DNA of 64,000 nucleotides from Pseudomonas alkylphenolica (GCF_000746525.1 NZ_CP009048.1:5700623-5764622), one strand, 5' to 3'; positions 47,795 to 57,321 are shown, counted from the stretch's first letter. Program-made: numbers and translations. Notes: generated by a model from the sequence alone, not told the origin.

Positions 47795-48121
47795 TCATGC
47801 TTCTACGAGGTACTTGTCGTTCAGAGCGCCGGGAACCTTGACCACAACGGTCACTGCATCAGAAAGCGCCTTGAAGGAGGTGATATCGCCTGGTTCCAGC
47901 ACGATGATTTCCCCTGCGCCCCATGTTTTCCCGCACATTTCGACTTCACCGGACAACACCAGCGTCACCTCAGTGGCGATCTTGTGATAGTGCGCAGCTT
48001 CGGCGTCGCCCGCCTGATACGGCTTGACGGCAACTTCACAAGCTTGCGTGCTGAACGCGGTAGGTGTGAACCCCCCGACGAACCAGCCCTTGACCATGTC
48101 TTTCAGGTTGGCGGTGTTCAT
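47795..48121 (-). CDS. Single-domain cupin
   Basis: 108 residues. A small beta-barrel with cupin motif 1 in GDAEAAHYHKIATEVTLVLSGE and motif 2 in EIIVLEPGDITSFKALSD. The metal ligand set is partial (HYH, E, no clear second-motif His), so it may bind a ligand rather than catalyse. Last gene of the wzm operon, overlapping the nucleotidyltransferase-like gene by four bases. In sugar clusters small cupins act as isomerases or sensors; substrate unknown. Confidence 0.78.
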   Translation of the reverse strand: MNTANLKDMVKGWFVGGFTPTAFSTQACEVAVKPYQAGDAEAAHYHKIATEVTLVLSGEVEMCGKTWGAGEIIVLEPGDITSFKALSDAVTVVVKVPGALNDKYLVEA

Positions 48122-48849
48122 TGAGCACCTACGCTTTCAAAGGCCATGAGCTGATGTGGGTTCTTCAACGGATGGTACTGGTTCAGTTCCACCCGGTGCG
48201 TACCGATCTTCCTGTGCAGCAACACCATTTCGTTGAGTGCTGGGGCGATGTAAAACGCATCGTTGACCCTGGCGTCCTTGCGGATCATCTCCTTGACCGC
48301 CTCGACAAACATAGCGCCCTTGTCGAACCAGTACAGACCGGCCACAGCGTGGTTGCTGATCGGGTTCTTCTCCGCTGCCTCTACCACGTAACCTTCCGTG
48401 TTCAGGCGCGCAAAGGAGTAGCGCGGATGCAACGATTTGAAAATCACCACACCGGCATCGCACTGGTCGTTGCGGAAGCCGCCAACCACATCGCGCAGGG
48501 AAACATCCAGCAGCTCATTGCAGTTGAGGATCAGCAACTCGTCATCGTTATCGATGCTCTCGGCGGCCAACAGTGCAGTACATGCAGCGCCCATGGTCAG
48601 CGCTGGCACAGCGTGAACGCTGGCCACCGGGCTCATCTGCTGCAGCATATTGCGCAGGTGGTACTTGGTGACATCGGCTTTGGACAGCATGCAGACGATG
48701 CGCGCCGGGTCCAACTCCAGGCATTTTTCCACCAGGTGCTGGATCAGTGGAATGCCGTCGCGTTCAGACAGGTAGTCTGGATACTGGCTCTCGGCTTTGA
48801 CCGAAGCACTGTCGCCACCAGCAAGCAGTACGATATTCAATTTGCGCAT
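48118..48849 (-). CDS. Nucleotidyltransferase-like protein with degenerate P-loop
   Basis: 243 residues of the sugar-nucleotidyltransferase fold: NIVLLAGGDSASVKAESQYP at the start replaces the usual GxGxRF signature with GGDSAS; LLILNCNELLDVSLRDVVGG lies where the metal Asp pair is expected but reads NCNE. Later parts (FDKGAMFVEAVKEMI, DAFYIAPALNEM) match the companion gene at 50125. It may be an inactive or altered paralogue, perhaps a regulatory partner. Confidence 0.72.
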   Translation of the reverse strand: MRKLNIVLLAGGDSASVKAESQYPDYLSERDGIPLIQHLVEKCLELDPARIVCMLSKADVTKYHLRNMLQQMSPVASVHAVPALTMGAACTALLAAESIDNDDELLILNCNELLDVSLRDVVGGFRNDQCDAGVVIFKSLHPRYSFARLNTEGYVVEAAEKNPISNHAVAGLYWFDKGAMFVEAVKEMIRKDARVNDAFYIAPALNEMVLLHRKIGTHRVELNQYHPLKNPHQLMAFESVGAQ

Positions 48850-48851
48850 GT

Positions 48852-49496
48852 TCAGGCCTCCTGCCGTTGCTGACGCTGGGCGTTAATTTCTTGGATACGG
48901 CGGGTGATGTTTTCCAGGTTCACGTCCTCGACGCTCTCCACTACCAGTACATGGGCGCCGGAAGCGCGAGCCGCGCGAATGCCGTTCTCGTTGTCTTCAA
49001 CGACCAGGCACTCATCAGGCGACAGGCCGAAAGAACGGATGGCTTTGGTGTAAATGTCCGGAGCCGGCTTAGCGTGCTCAACGTCCTCGTTGGACAGCTT
49101 CAAGTCCAGATACTGATCCAGACGAGCTTTTTCCATCATCACTTCGACGGTATTACGGATTGAGTTTGAAGCCACTGCGAGCTTGTAACCGAGGTTTTTC
49201 AGCGACGACAGCGCGTACTGGTGAACGAAGGTCGGCTTGCATTGTGCGTAGACGATTTCCATCGTGTACGCCTGCTTCATCTCATTGATGAAGTTGTGCA
49301 GTTCGAACGGCAGGTCGCGTTCGACACTGAGCATGTCCAATTTGCGCGACGTGGGCAGACCGTCGTAGGTAGTCAGGTGATCGTGTCGGCTGATGGTGTG
49401 GCCGAACAATCTCAGCGACTTGTTCAGCGCCTCGTAGTGCCAATCCTTCGCTTCGATCAACACGCCATCCATGTCGAAAATTACAGCTTTAATCAT
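48852..49496 (-). CDS. HAD-superfamily phosphatase (beta-phosphoglucomutase-like)
   Basis: 214 residues: motif I VIFDMDGVLIEAKDWHYEAL, motif II VASNS, motif III Lys in HAKPAPDIYTKAIRSFG, motif IV VVEDNENGIRAARASG. A cap domain lies between I and II. Such enzymes remove or move phosphate on sugar or polyol phosphates. Here it is two to four bp from both neighbours in the operon and probably trims a precursor of the exported glycan. Confidence 0.86.
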   Translation of the reverse strand: MIKAVIFDMDGVLIEAKDWHYEALNKSLRLFGHTISRHDHLTTYDGLPTSRKLDMLSVERDLPFELHNFINEMKQAYTMEIVYAQCKPTFVHQYALSSLKNLGYKLAVASNSIRNTVEVMMEKARLDQYLDLKLSNEDVEHAKPAPDIYTKAIRSFGLSPDECLVVEDNENGIRAARASGAHVLVVESVEDVNLENITRRIQEINAQRQQRQEA

Positions 49497-49500
49497 GAGG

Positions 49501-50118
49501 TCATTCCTTGAAGAAAGATCGAGCAGCCTCGGGCAGATCGGTGCACAAGGTCAGGTTGGCGGCGCCCTGGAAGTCGCCGAGCAAGCGCCATAGGGGCAGG
49601 TGATCACGGCTGTGCAGCTCCGAGGAGACCACACAGACCTGCTTGTCCTGCTGCAGTAGTTCAGCCAGTTGGTCCGACGAGTACCACTCGGCACCGAAGC
49701 TATCTAGCCAGATACCGTCCGCCTCGTTCAGCCAGGCAGGTACGGACTCCACCTCACTCAGGCGGGTGTAGGTGCAGACGTCGCTGGCCAGGTAGCTGCG
49801 CATGTCCGGCACAGCCATGTCGAACGCGAACCAGTTGCTGTGCCCATGGTGTTCGAATTCTGCTTGGAGCGAAGCGAGCAAACCATCCGCTTTGATATTC
49901 ATGGCCAGAGGCAAATTGCGGCCGGCCATGATCTTCAGCAGGTCGCTCAAGGACATCTCGCTGCCGTCGGGCATGTCATGGGAAATCACCAAACGTCCGG
50001 CAACGTCGCGGACATCGGTCTCAGTGCCGAAACCCAGGTCGAAAGAACGTTCGAAGGCAATTTTCTGGTTACGTTCTGGCTTCTCCAGCCAGTACCCGCG
50101 ATGACTTATGATCTGCAT
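49501..50118 (-). CDS. Glycerophosphodiester-phosphodiesterase-fold protein
   Basis: 205 residues. Near the N-terminus ISHRGYW, then FGTETDVRDVAGRLVISHD supplies the His, Glu-x-Asp and His of GDPD/PLC-type TIM barrels. The protein is shorter than typical GDPD enzymes (about 250) and has no signal peptide, so it acts in the cytosol. It may cut or form a phosphodiester in the precursor pathway. Substrate unknown. Confidence 0.72.
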   Translation of the reverse strand: MQIISHRGYWLEKPERNQKIAFERSFDLGFGTETDVRDVAGRLVISHDMPDGSEMSLSDLLKIMAGRNLPLAMNIKADGLLASLQAEFEHHGHSNWFAFDMAVPDMRSYLASDVCTYTRLSEVESVPAWLNEADGIWLDSFGAEWYSSDQLAELLQQDKQVCVVSSELHSRDHLPLWRLLGDFQGAANLTLCTDLPEAARSFFKE

Positions 50119-50124
50119 GATGTG

Positions 50125-50880
50125 TTAGCGCTCAGCAGTCGCGGCCAGGCTGACCGGCAGGCTGAGGAACAGATCGAGATCCGCCGGTATGCCCAGGCCG
50201 TACATGCCAGCCCCTTCCGAACCAATGTTGAAGTGGATGACGCGGGCGTCGTCCTCGAACATTTCGTTGTAGGCCGGCGCGACGTAGAACTCACCGTTGA
50301 CGCGCAGGTCTTTGGCAAACATCGACTCGATGGCGGCGAGCAACTGGCGACCGCTGCGGAAGTTGTAGATACCCACCGTGGCCTCGTCGGAGATCACCTC
50401 CTTCTCGACAACACGATTGATTCGGCCGTCGTCAGCAAAGCCAACGAAGGACCACTTCGGGTCGTCCGCCTTCATGCACATGATCAGACCGTCAGCGTTC
50501 TGCTCCTGCATGGTGTTGAGGTAGTCGTTGATGTCGATATCAACGTACTGGTCGCTGTTGGCGATCATCACCGGATCATCAGAATCGATCAGCTCTTTGG
50601 CCGCATAAACCGTGCAGGCAGCCCCCTCAGTGAGACCGTTCAGCTCGACGATGGCACACCCAGGCGCCCACGCCTCCAACTTGTCTTTCAAACCGTAAGC
50701 CTCGACGTGCGCGGCCTGACAGATAAAGATGAAGCGGTGCTCGCAGGCAGGCGTCAGATTGTCGATTACAACCTTGATCATCGGAACCGAATGCACCGGA
50801 ATCAGTGGCTTCGGATCCTTGTATCCCGCCACTGCAAAACGGCTACCGGCACCCGCCATGGGAACTACAATATTGAGCAT
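50125..50880 (-). CDS. Sugar- or polyol-phosphate nucleotidyltransferase
   Basis: 251 residues with a full NTP-transferase signature: MLNIVVPMAGAGSRFAVAGY, Lys in KDPKPLIPV, metal Asp in MIANSDQYVDIDI and the later VGIYNFRSGRQLL. It would activate a phosphorylated small molecule with CTP or another NTP. ATG 50878-50880 follows GGAG; an ATG at 50893-50895 overlapping the wzt stop would add five residues. Donor and substrate not known. Confidence 0.82.
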   Translation of the reverse strand: MLNIVVPMAGAGSRFAVAGYKDPKPLIPVHSVPMIKVVIDNLTPACEHRFIFICQAAHVEAYGLKDKLEAWAPGCAIVELNGLTEGAACTVYAAKELIDSDDPVMIANSDQYVDIDINDYLNTMQEQNADGLIMCMKADDPKWSFVGFADDGRINRVVEKEVISDEATVGIYNFRSGRQLLAAIESMFAKDLRVNGEFYVAPAYNEMFEDDARVIHFNIGSEGAGMYGLGIPADLDLFLSLPVSLAATAER

Positions 50881-50891
50881 CTGCTTCTCCT

Positions 50892-51593
50892 TCATTTACG
50901 CAGAATGTATTCGTCGTATGCATTCATGACTTCACTGGCTTGACCGAGCATCTGTACTCGACCGTCTTTAAGCCAGCACACACGGCTGCACAGTTCTCTA
51001 ATTCGACCCGAGTCGTGCGAGACGAACACTACGGTCTGGTTACCCATCATCATTTCCCGCATGGTGGCTTCAGCCTTCTCACGGAAGTGACCATCACCGA
51101 CGCTCAACACTTCATCCAGAAGAATGACGTCGGGGCGTGAATACTTGGATATTGCGAACCCTAGGCGCGCTTTCATGCCGGTGGAATAACTGCGTACCGG
51201 CATCGATGCAGCGCTGTCGAGCTCCGCGTAGTCGAGAATTTCGTCGGTAAGTTCTCGCATGCGCTTGCGGCTCAGTCCCATCAGCATGCCGCTAAGGACA
51301 ATGTTGTCGCGTGCGTCGAGGTTTTCGTCGAAGCCCAACTGCAGATTGAGCAGGGAGACATTCGGGACTGATTTGGTCATGCGTCCGCGAGTTGGCTGGT
51401 AAATGCCTGCAAGCACTTTGAGCAGCGTACTCTTGCCTGCACCGTTACCACCGACGACACCGAAGGTCTCGCCACGTGCCACCGTAAAGGACACATCATC
51501 CAGCACTGTAGTACTGGCGGAAGAGAACAGCCGTAGGCCGTTGCGGAACGAAAGCGACAAGCGCTCGGCTGTCAAAGCGATCTGTTCGTTCAT
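50892..51593 (-). CDS. wzt: Polysaccharide ABC exporter, ATPase (short Wzt/KpsT type)
   Basis: 233 residues: Walker [21 protein letters not shown], signature YSTGMKARLGFAIS, Walker B VILLDEVLSVGDGHF. Wzt proteins of O-antigen export commonly carry an extra C-terminal glycan-binding domain; this one ends with the ATPase domain, so it recognises no chain terminus itself. Overlaps wzm by four bases. Confidence 0.92.
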   Translation of the reverse strand: MNEQIALTAERLSLSFRNGLRLFSSASTTVLDDVSFTVARGETFGVVGGNGAGKSTLLKVLAGIYQPTRGRMTKSVPNVSLLNLQLGFDENLDARDNIVLSGMLMGLSRKRMRELTDEILDYAELDSAASMPVRSYSTGMKARLGFAISKYSRPDVILLDEVLSVGDGHFREKAEATMREMMMGNQTVVFVSHDSGRIRELCSRVCWLKDGRVQMLGQASEVMNAYDEYILRK

Positions 51594-52378
51594 TTGCTGA
51601 GTGCCATAGCATAGGAATTCTTGTTGCGCGCGAGGAACAGCACGGCCAATACGAAAACCACCGATGCCCCGCCCAACAGGATCAGCAGATCAGGGATCGC
51701 TGGGGCGCGGCCGTACATCAGCACGTCGCGATACATGGAAATCAGGGATGCGAGTGGATTGATATCCAGCAGGAAGCGGAACTCGGCAGGAATGTTGTCC
51801 TTGGCATAGAACACCCCGGAGGCGAACATCATGAATTGCAATGCCGAAGAAATCAGGATGCGCAGGTCGGGCATAAACGGAATCAGCCCAGCGACCAACA
51901 CGCCAACGCCTGCGGTGATGATCAATTGCACCAGCGCGATCAGCGGCAGATACAACCACAGCCAGGTCGGTGTGAAACCGATCGCGCACAGCAATGCCAA
52001 CAACAAGATAACGACCAGTGTCTCTTTGGCCAGATCCTTGAAGATTGAGGTCAGCGGAAAAATAAGCGGATCAACCTTGCAATGCTCGAGAACGTGTTTC
52101 TTCTCATAAATTGCATCGGTGCAGTTCATTACACTTTTATTGAACCAGGTCCAAAACGTTACGCCAATGATCAGGAAGACGGCAAAATTCTCCACCTGAA
52201 TACGCAGCAGGTGTCCAAAAACTGAATAATAAATGACCAGCAGAATCAGTGGTTCTAGTATCCACCAAACAAATCCCAGGCGCGTTCTGGTCGACTCTGA
52301 CTTTAGCCCCAGCCGTGCTCGCTCCATCGAAATCTGTACATTCGACCAGATGTGTCCTTCACCACGCAGGAAACCCAC
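51590..52378 (-). CDS. wzm: Polysaccharide ABC exporter, permease
   Basis: 262 residues with six predicted membrane segments of the ABC-2 type (LGFVWWILEPLILLVIYYSV, VFLIIGVTFWTWFNKSV, VLVAGLIPFMPDLRIL). It moves a lipid-linked polysaccharide across the inner membrane with Wzt. First gene of the glycan operon; the promoter must lie in 52379-52589. Confidence 0.92.
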   Translation of the reverse strand: MGFLRGEGHIWSNVQISMERARLGLKSESTRTRLGFVWWILEPLILLVIYYSVFGHLLRIQVENFAVFLIIGVTFWTWFNKSVMNCTDAIYEKKHVLEHCKVDPLIFPLTSIFKDLAKETLVVILLLALLCAIGFTPTWLWLYLPLIALVQLIITAGVGVLVAGLIPFMPDLRILISSALQFMMFASGVFYAKDNIPAEFRFLLDINPLASLISMYRDVLMYGRAPAIPDLLILLGGASVVFVLAVLFLARNKNSYAMALSK

Positions 52379-52459
52379 AGTACATCCTCAAAGAGCCACG
52401 TAACCGACAATTTTAACTGAAAACTTCGCCCTTCCAAAGTCTAACTTTTAACGCAGGAA

Positions 52460-52492
52460 AAAGGCGCGGAAAAACTCTTGTAACCCGCGCCT
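52460..52492 (-). terminator. Intrinsic terminator after glmS
   Basis: Read on the minus strand, AGGCGCGG (52492-52485) pairs with CCGCGCCT (52469-52462) across a 15-base loop and is followed by TTTTCC. It lies about 100 bp after the glmS stop. Confidence 0.75.
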
Positions 52493-52589
52493 AAGCAAAG
52501 TTTTCTCTGGACGCCTCTCGGCGTTTCATCGGAAGGCAATGTGAGACTTTACTTCCATGCCACAATTCTGCTGTTAATTGCAGCGATCG

Positions 52590-54425
52590 CTACTCGACAG
52601 TTACCGATTTTGCCAAATTGCGCGGCTGGTCGACGTCGGTGCCTTTGAGTACGGCCACATAGTACGAAAGAAGTTGCAGCGGAATGGTATAGAGAATCGG
52701 CGCCAGAGCATCAATGATGTGCGGCACAGCAATCACATGGGTGCCTTCGCCGTTGCTCATACCGGCGTGTTCGTCGGCAAAGACAATCAGTTCACCGCCA
52801 CGCGCGCGTACTTCCTGCAGGTTGGACTTGAGCTTCTCCAGCAGTTCGTTGTTTGGCGCCACGGTGACCACCGGCATGTCGCTGTCGACCAGCGCCAGCG
52901 GGCCGTGCTTGAGCTCGCCGGCCGGGTAGGCTTCGGCGTGGATGTAAGAAATTTCCTTGAGCTTGAGCGCTCCTTCCATCGCCACCGGGAACTGCGCGCC
53001 ACGACCAAGGAACAGGGTGTGGTGCTTGTCGGCGAACAATTCGGCGGTTTTCTCGACGATGGTATCCATGGCCAGCGCTTCGCCCAGACGTGTCGGCAGG
53101 CGGCGCAGTTCTTCGACCAGTTCAGCTTCGACACCGGCTTGCAACGTGCCACGCACCTGGCCCAGGGACAGGGTCAGCAACATCAGCGAGACCAGCTGGG
53201 TGGTGAATGCTTTGGTCGAAGCCACGCCGATTTCCGGGCCGGCCTGGGTCAGCAGGGTCAGGTCCGACTCGCGTACCAGTGAGCTGATGCCAACGTTACA
53301 GATCGCCAGGCTGCCGAGGAATCCGAGTTCCTTGGCATTGCGCAAGGCGGCCAGGGTATCGGCGGTTTCGCCAGACTGGGAGATCGAAACGAACAGGGTG
53401 TCGGGCTGCACCACTACCTTGCGGTAGCGGAACTCGCTAGCCACTTCTACCTGGCACGGAATCCCGGCCAGCTCTTCGAGCCAGTAACGCGCAACCATGC
53501 CAGCGTGATAGCTGGTACCACAGGCGACGATCTGCACATTGCGGACTTTGGCGAACAGCTCGGCAGCTTGCGGGCCAAAGGCCTGAACCATGACGTGGTC
53601 CTTGCCCAGACGCCCTTCCAGGGTGCGCTGTACTACGGTTGGTTGCTCGTGGATTTCCTTGAGCATGAAGTGGCGATAGGTGCCCTTGTCGGCGGCTTCG
53701 GCGCCTTCGTGGTATTGCACGGTTTCGCGCTGAACCGGGTGACCGGCCAGATCCCAGATGGTTACCTGGTCGCGGCGGATCTCGGCGATATCGCCTTCTT
53801 CCAGGTACATGAAGCGGTCGGTCACCTGGCGCAGGGCCAACTGGTCGGAAGCCAGGAAGTTCTCCCCGTGGCCCAGACCGATAACCAGCGGACTGCCGCT
53901 GCGCGCAGCCAGCAGGCGGTCCGGCTGACGCGTACTGATCACTGCCAGGCCATAGGCACCGTGCAGTTGCTTGACTGCAGCTTTCAGGGCGTCGGCCAGG
54001 TCCGGGACGGTTTTCAGGGTGTGGTGCAGCAGGTGGACGATGACTTCGGTGTCGGTCTCAGAGCTGAATACGTAGCCCAGGCCCTTGAGCTTTTCACGCA
54101 GTTCTTCGTGATTCTCGATGATACCGTTGTGCACCACCGCCAGTTCCTGGCCAGAGAAATGCGGGTGTGCATTATGCTCGGTGGGCGCGCCGTGGGTCGC
54201 CCAGCGGGTATGGGCAATACCCAGCTGGCCTGCCAGCGGATCGGCGGCTACAGCGGCTTCCAGTTCGCTGACCTTGCCGATGCGACGACGACGCTCCAGG
54301 GTTCCCTGCTGGGTGAAGACCGCCAGACCTGCGCTGTCATAACCGCGGTACTCCAGACGCTTGAGGCCTTCGATGAGGATGGTGGTGATATTACGCTCGG
54401 CGACGGCGCCAACGATTCCACACAT
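52590..54425 (-). CDS. glmS: Glutamine-fructose-6-phosphate aminotransferase
   Basis: 611 residues (E. coli 609). The N-terminal catalytic Cys follows the initiator in [15 protein letters not shown]; two SIS domains follow ([20 protein letters not shown] and [20 protein letters not shown]), with a C-terminal [11 protein letters not shown]. It makes glucosamine-6-phosphate from fructose-6-phosphate and glutamine. The ATG 54423-54425 shares one base with the glmR TAA (TAATG), so the two are translationally coupled. Confidence 0.97.
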   Translation of the reverse strand: MCGIVGAVAERNITTILIEGLKRLEYRGYDSAGLAVFTQQGTLERRRRIGKVSELEAAVAADPLAGQLGIAHTRWATHGAPTEHNAHPHFSGQELAVVHNGIIENHEELREKLKGLGYVFSSETDTEVIVHLLHHTLKTVPDLADALKAAVKQLHGAYGLAVISTRQPDRLLAARSGSPLVIGLGHGENFLASDQLALRQVTDRFMYLEEGDIAEIRRDQVTIWDLAGHPVQRETVQYHEGAEAADKGTYRHFMLKEIHEQPTVVQRTLEGRLGKDHVMVQAFGPQAAELFAKVRNVQIVACGTSYHAGMVARYWLEELAGIPCQVEVASEFRYRKVVVQPDTLFVSISQSGETADTLAALRNAKELGFLGSLAICNVGISSLVRESDLTLLTQAGPEIGVASTKAFTTQLVSLMLLTLSLGQVRGTLQAGVEAELVEELRRLPTRLGEALAMDTIVEKTAELFADKHHTLFLGRGAQFPVAMEGALKLKEISYIHAEAYPAGELKHGPLALVDSDMPVVTVAPNNELLEKLKSNLQEVRARGGELIVFADEHAGMSNGEGTHVIAVPHIIDALAPILYTIPLQLLSYYVAVLKGTDVDQPRNLAKSVTVE

Positions 54426-55204
54426 TAGATATGCTCCTTGGAGAGTGCGGCACAAATCACATGGACGCCGCGGGCTTCAATTTGTTCGCGCGCCTCAGCG
54501 GGCAGGCGCTCATCGGTAATCAGGGTGTTGACGCTGCCCCAGGGCAGCTCGAGGTTGGGAATCTTGCGCCCGACCTTGTCGGACTCGACCATCACGATCA
54601 CTTCCCGGGCCACTTCGGCCATCACCCGGCTCAGGCCGAGCAGCTCATTGAAAGTGGTGGTTCCGCGCACCAGGTCGATGCCATCGGCGCCAATGAACAG
54701 CTGGTCGAAATCGTAAGAGCGTAGTACCTGCTCGGCGACCTGCCCCTGGAAAGACTCGGAATGCGGGTCCCAGGTGCCGCCGGTCATCAACAGCACAGGC
54801 TCGTGTTCCAGCTCGCTCAGGGCACGGGCGACATTCAGCGAGTTGGTCATCACCACCAGGCCCGGCTGGTGGCCCAGCTCGGGGATCATCGCTGCGGTGG
54901 TGCTGCCACTGTCGATGATGATGCGTGCATGTTCACGGATACGTCCGACCGCCGCCCGGGCAATCGCCTGCTTATACAGCGAAACCGGCTGGCCCTGATC
55001 TGTGATCAGTTCCTGAGGCATGGTCACCGCACCACCGTAGCGACGCAGCAGCAAGCCGTTGGCTTCCAGTGCAGCAAGATCCTTGCGGATGGTGACTTCC
55101 GAGGTTTCGAAACGTTTGGCTAGCGCATCAACGCTCACCTCCCCCTGCTCGTTGAGCAAGGCGAGGATATTGTGACGGCGCTGTGGAGTGTTACGTTTCG
55201 ACAT
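54425..55204 (-). CDS. glmR: DeoR-family regulator of amino sugar synthesis
   Basis: 259 residues: N-terminal DeoR HTH ([20 protein letters not shown], then [16 protein letters not shown]) and a C-terminal sugar-phosphate sensor domain with the [13 protein letters not shown] motif. In P. aeruginosa GlmR is encoded directly before glmS and controls it. ATG 55202-55204 gives [10 protein letters not shown]. Confidence 0.92.
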   Translation of the reverse strand: MSKRNTPQRRHNILALLNEQGEVSVDALAKRFETSEVTIRKDLAALEANGLLLRRYGGAVTMPQELITDQGQPVSLYKQAIARAAVGRIREHARIIIDSGSTTAAMIPELGHQPGLVVMTNSLNVARALSELEHEPVLLMTGGTWDPHSESFQGQVAEQVLRSYDFDQLFIGADGIDLVRGTTTFNELLGLSRVMAEVAREVIVMVESDKVGRKIPNLELPWGSVNTLITDERLPAEAREQIEARGVHVICAALSKEHI

Positions 55205-55294
55205 GGCGTCTTTAAGTTTCGTTTCGAAAGTTAGTGATGCCAATCAAAACCTAAAGGGCAAAAAGCGTCAAGCAGAGAGATGAAAAAATCACCT

Positions 55295-55388
55295 GTGAAT
55301 AACTTCATTCATCCGATTTTTTATCCACAAACAAAAAAGAGCCGACTTATGCACAATCCAGTCGGCTCTTATCCATCGCTGTGTATAA
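55295..55388. other. Four TTATNCACA DnaA-type boxes between glmR and glmU
   Basis: TTATTCACA (minus, 55295-55303), TTATCCACA (plus, 55321-55329), TTATGCACA (plus, 55347-55355) and TTATACACA (minus, 55380-55388), four different members of the consensus within 94 bp of a 186-bp gap. Confidence 0.65.
55331..55370 (-). terminator. Intrinsic terminator after glmU
   Basis: Minus strand AAGAGCCGACT (55370-55360), 12-base loop, AGTCGGCTCTT (55347-55337) followed by TTTT and TG; 11-bp perfect stem 20 bp after the glmU stop. Confidence 0.9.
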
Positions 55389-55390
55389 CT

Positions 55391-56758
55391 TCAGCTCTTC
55401 TTGATCTTCTCCGGCCGTTTCCAGCCATCGATGTTGCGCTGGCGTGCACGGCCAACGGCTAGCTGGGCAGCCTCGACATTCTGGGTGATGGTCGAACCGG
55501 CAGCAGTGGTGGCACCGTCGAGGATATCCACAGGCGCAACCAGGGAGTTGTTGGAGCCGATGAACACGTCCTCACCGAGGATGGTCTTGAACTTGTTTGC
55601 GCCATCGTAATTGCAGGTGATGGTACCGGCACCAATGTTGGTCCGCGCACCTACCTCGGCATCGCCCAGGTAGGTCAGGTGACCGGCCTTGGCGCCTTCA
55701 CCGAGGTGGGCGTTCTTCAGTTCGACAAAGTTACCCACATGGGCCCGGGCGTCCAGCACGCTGCCTGGACGCAGGCGGGCAAACGGGCCGGCATCGCTGC
55801 CTTCACCCATGATCGCGCCTTCGATATGGCTGTTGGCCTTGACCACGACCCCCTTACGCAGGGTGCTGTTCTTGATCACGCAGTTCGGACCGATCACCAC
55901 GTCGTCTTCAATGACCACACGGCCTTCGAGAATGACGTTGATGTCTATGAGTACATCGCGACCAACGGTCACTTCGCCACGCACGTCAAAACGCGCCGGG
56001 TCGCGCAGGGTTACCCCTTGAGCCATCAAACGACGCGCCTCACGCAGCTGGTAGTGACGCTCCAGTTCGGCCAGTTGGCGACGGTCATTGGCGCCCTGCA
56101 CTTCCATTGGGTCCAACGGCTGCTCGGTGGCGACCACCAGGCCATCGGCAACGGCCATGGCAATCACGTCGGTCAGGTAGTACTCACCTTGGGCGTTGTT
56201 GTTCGACAGGCGCCCCAGCCACTCGGCCAGGCGTGCACCCGGTACCGCCAGAATGCCGGTGTTGCCTTCCTTGATGGCTTTTTGCGCGTCGCTGGCATCC
56301 TTGTGCTCAACGATCGCTGCCACTTGGCCCTGGGCATCACGGACAATGCGCCCGTAACCCGTTGGGTCAACAAGATTGACCGTCAACAGGCCCAGCTGCT
56401 CAGGGGTGACCTTGGTCAGCAAGCGCTTGAGGGTATCGACTTCGATCAACGGCACATCGCCGTAGAGGATCAGCACCGTATCAGCCGTAAGGGCCGGCAA
56501 GGCTTGCGCTACCGCATGGCCGGTACCCAGCTGTTTGTCTTGCAGAACAAAATTCAGGTCATCAGCCGCCAGACGCTCACGCACCAGCTCGGCACCGTGC
56601 CCGATCACCACATGAATGCCCTGCGGCTGCAACTGACGGGCGCTGTGGATAACATGGCCAAGCATGGAGTCGCCGGCGACCGGATGCAGTACCTTGGGCA
56701 GCGCAGAGCGCATCCGGGTACCTTGGCCTGCGGCGAGGATAACGATATCGAGAGACAT
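55391..56758 (-). CDS. glmU: Bifunctional UDP-N-acetylglucosamine pyrophosphorylase / glucosamine-1-phosphate N-acetyltransferase
   Basis: 455 residues (E. coli 456). N-terminal uridylyltransferase ([33 protein letters not shown]) and C-terminal left-handed beta-helix acetyltransferase ([40 protein letters not shown]). It makes UDP-GlcNAc for peptidoglycan and LPS, two steps after GlmS. The gene is monocistronic between the atp terminator and its own terminator. Confidence 0.97.
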   Translation of the reverse strand: MSLDIVILAAGQGTRMRSALPKVLHPVAGDSMLGHVIHSARQLQPQGIHVVIGHGAELVRERLAADDLNFVLQDKQLGTGHAVAQALPALTADTVLILYGDVPLIEVDTLKRLLTKVTPEQLGLLTVNLVDPTGYGRIVRDAQGQVAAIVEHKDASDAQKAIKEGNTGILAVPGARLAEWLGRLSNNNAQGEYYLTDVIAMAVADGLVVATEQPLDPMEVQGANDRRQLAELERHYQLREARRLMAQGVTLRDPARFDVRGEVTVGRDVLIDINVILEGRVVIEDDVVIGPNCVIKNSTLRKGVVVKANSHIEGAIMGEGSDAGPFARLRPGSVLDARAHVGNFVELKNAHLGEGAKAGHLTYLGDAEVGARTNIGAGTITCNYDGANKFKTILGEDVFIGSNNSLVAPVDILDGATTAAGSTITQNVEAAQLAVGRARQRNIDGWKRPEKIKKS

Positions 56759-56807
56759 TGACGGGTTACCAATCCTGGAGGGTCAGCGAGATGACCAGAA
56801 TATAAAA

Positions 56808-56844
56808 CGCAGAAAAAGAAAAAGGGTAGCCGAGGCTACCCTTT
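56808..56844 (-). terminator. Terminator of the atp operon
   Basis: Minus strand AAAGGGTAGC (56844-56835), loop CTCG, GCTACCCTTT (56830-56821), followed by TTCTTTTTCTG. Ten-bp perfect stem 37 bp beyond the atpC stop. Confidence 0.92.
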
Positions 56845-56880
56845 AACTCAATCGCAGCAGCAGTGATCGACCTGGGCCGA

Positions 56881-57300
56881 TTACTTGCCTTTGCGCATTT
56901 GCTGGACGGTACGCAGCTGGGCTGCGGCCTCGGCCAGACGTGCAGCGGCGGCACCGTAGTCGAAATCCGCGCTTTTTACATGCAGGGCGTTCTCAGCAGC
57001 CTTGAGGGCTTCCTGAGCCTGAGCTTCGTCCAGGTCGGCAGCACGTTGCACGGTATCGGCAAGCACCTTGACCATGTTCGGCTGGACCTCGAGGAAACCA
57101 CCAGAGATGTAGAACACCTCTTGGGCGCCACCCTGCTTGGTCAGCGTGATCGGACCTGGCTTCAGATTAGTGATCAGCGGCGCGTGGCCTGGAGCGATAC
57201 CAAGATCACCCAGGTTACCGTGCGCAACCACCATCTCGACCAGGCCGGAGAAAATTTCTCCTTCCGCGCTGACGATATCGCAATGGACTGTCATAGCCAT
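56881..57300 (-). CDS. atpC: ATP synthase F1 epsilon subunit
   Basis: 139 residues, the size of E. coli epsilon. N-terminal beta sandwich ([20 protein letters not shown], then [14 protein letters not shown]) and a C-terminal helical hairpin from about 90. It couples rotation to catalysis and can inhibit ATP hydrolysis. Last gene of atpIBEFHAGDC. Confidence 0.96.
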   Translation of the reverse strand: MAMTVHCDIVSAEGEIFSGLVEMVVAHGNLGDLGIAPGHAPLITNLKPGPITLTKQGGAQEVFYISGGFLEVQPNMVKVLADTVQRAADLDEAQAQEALKAAENALHVKSADFDYGAAAARLAEAAAQLRTVQQMRKGK

Positions 57301-57321
57301 CTGCTTGCCTCAACCTGATTA

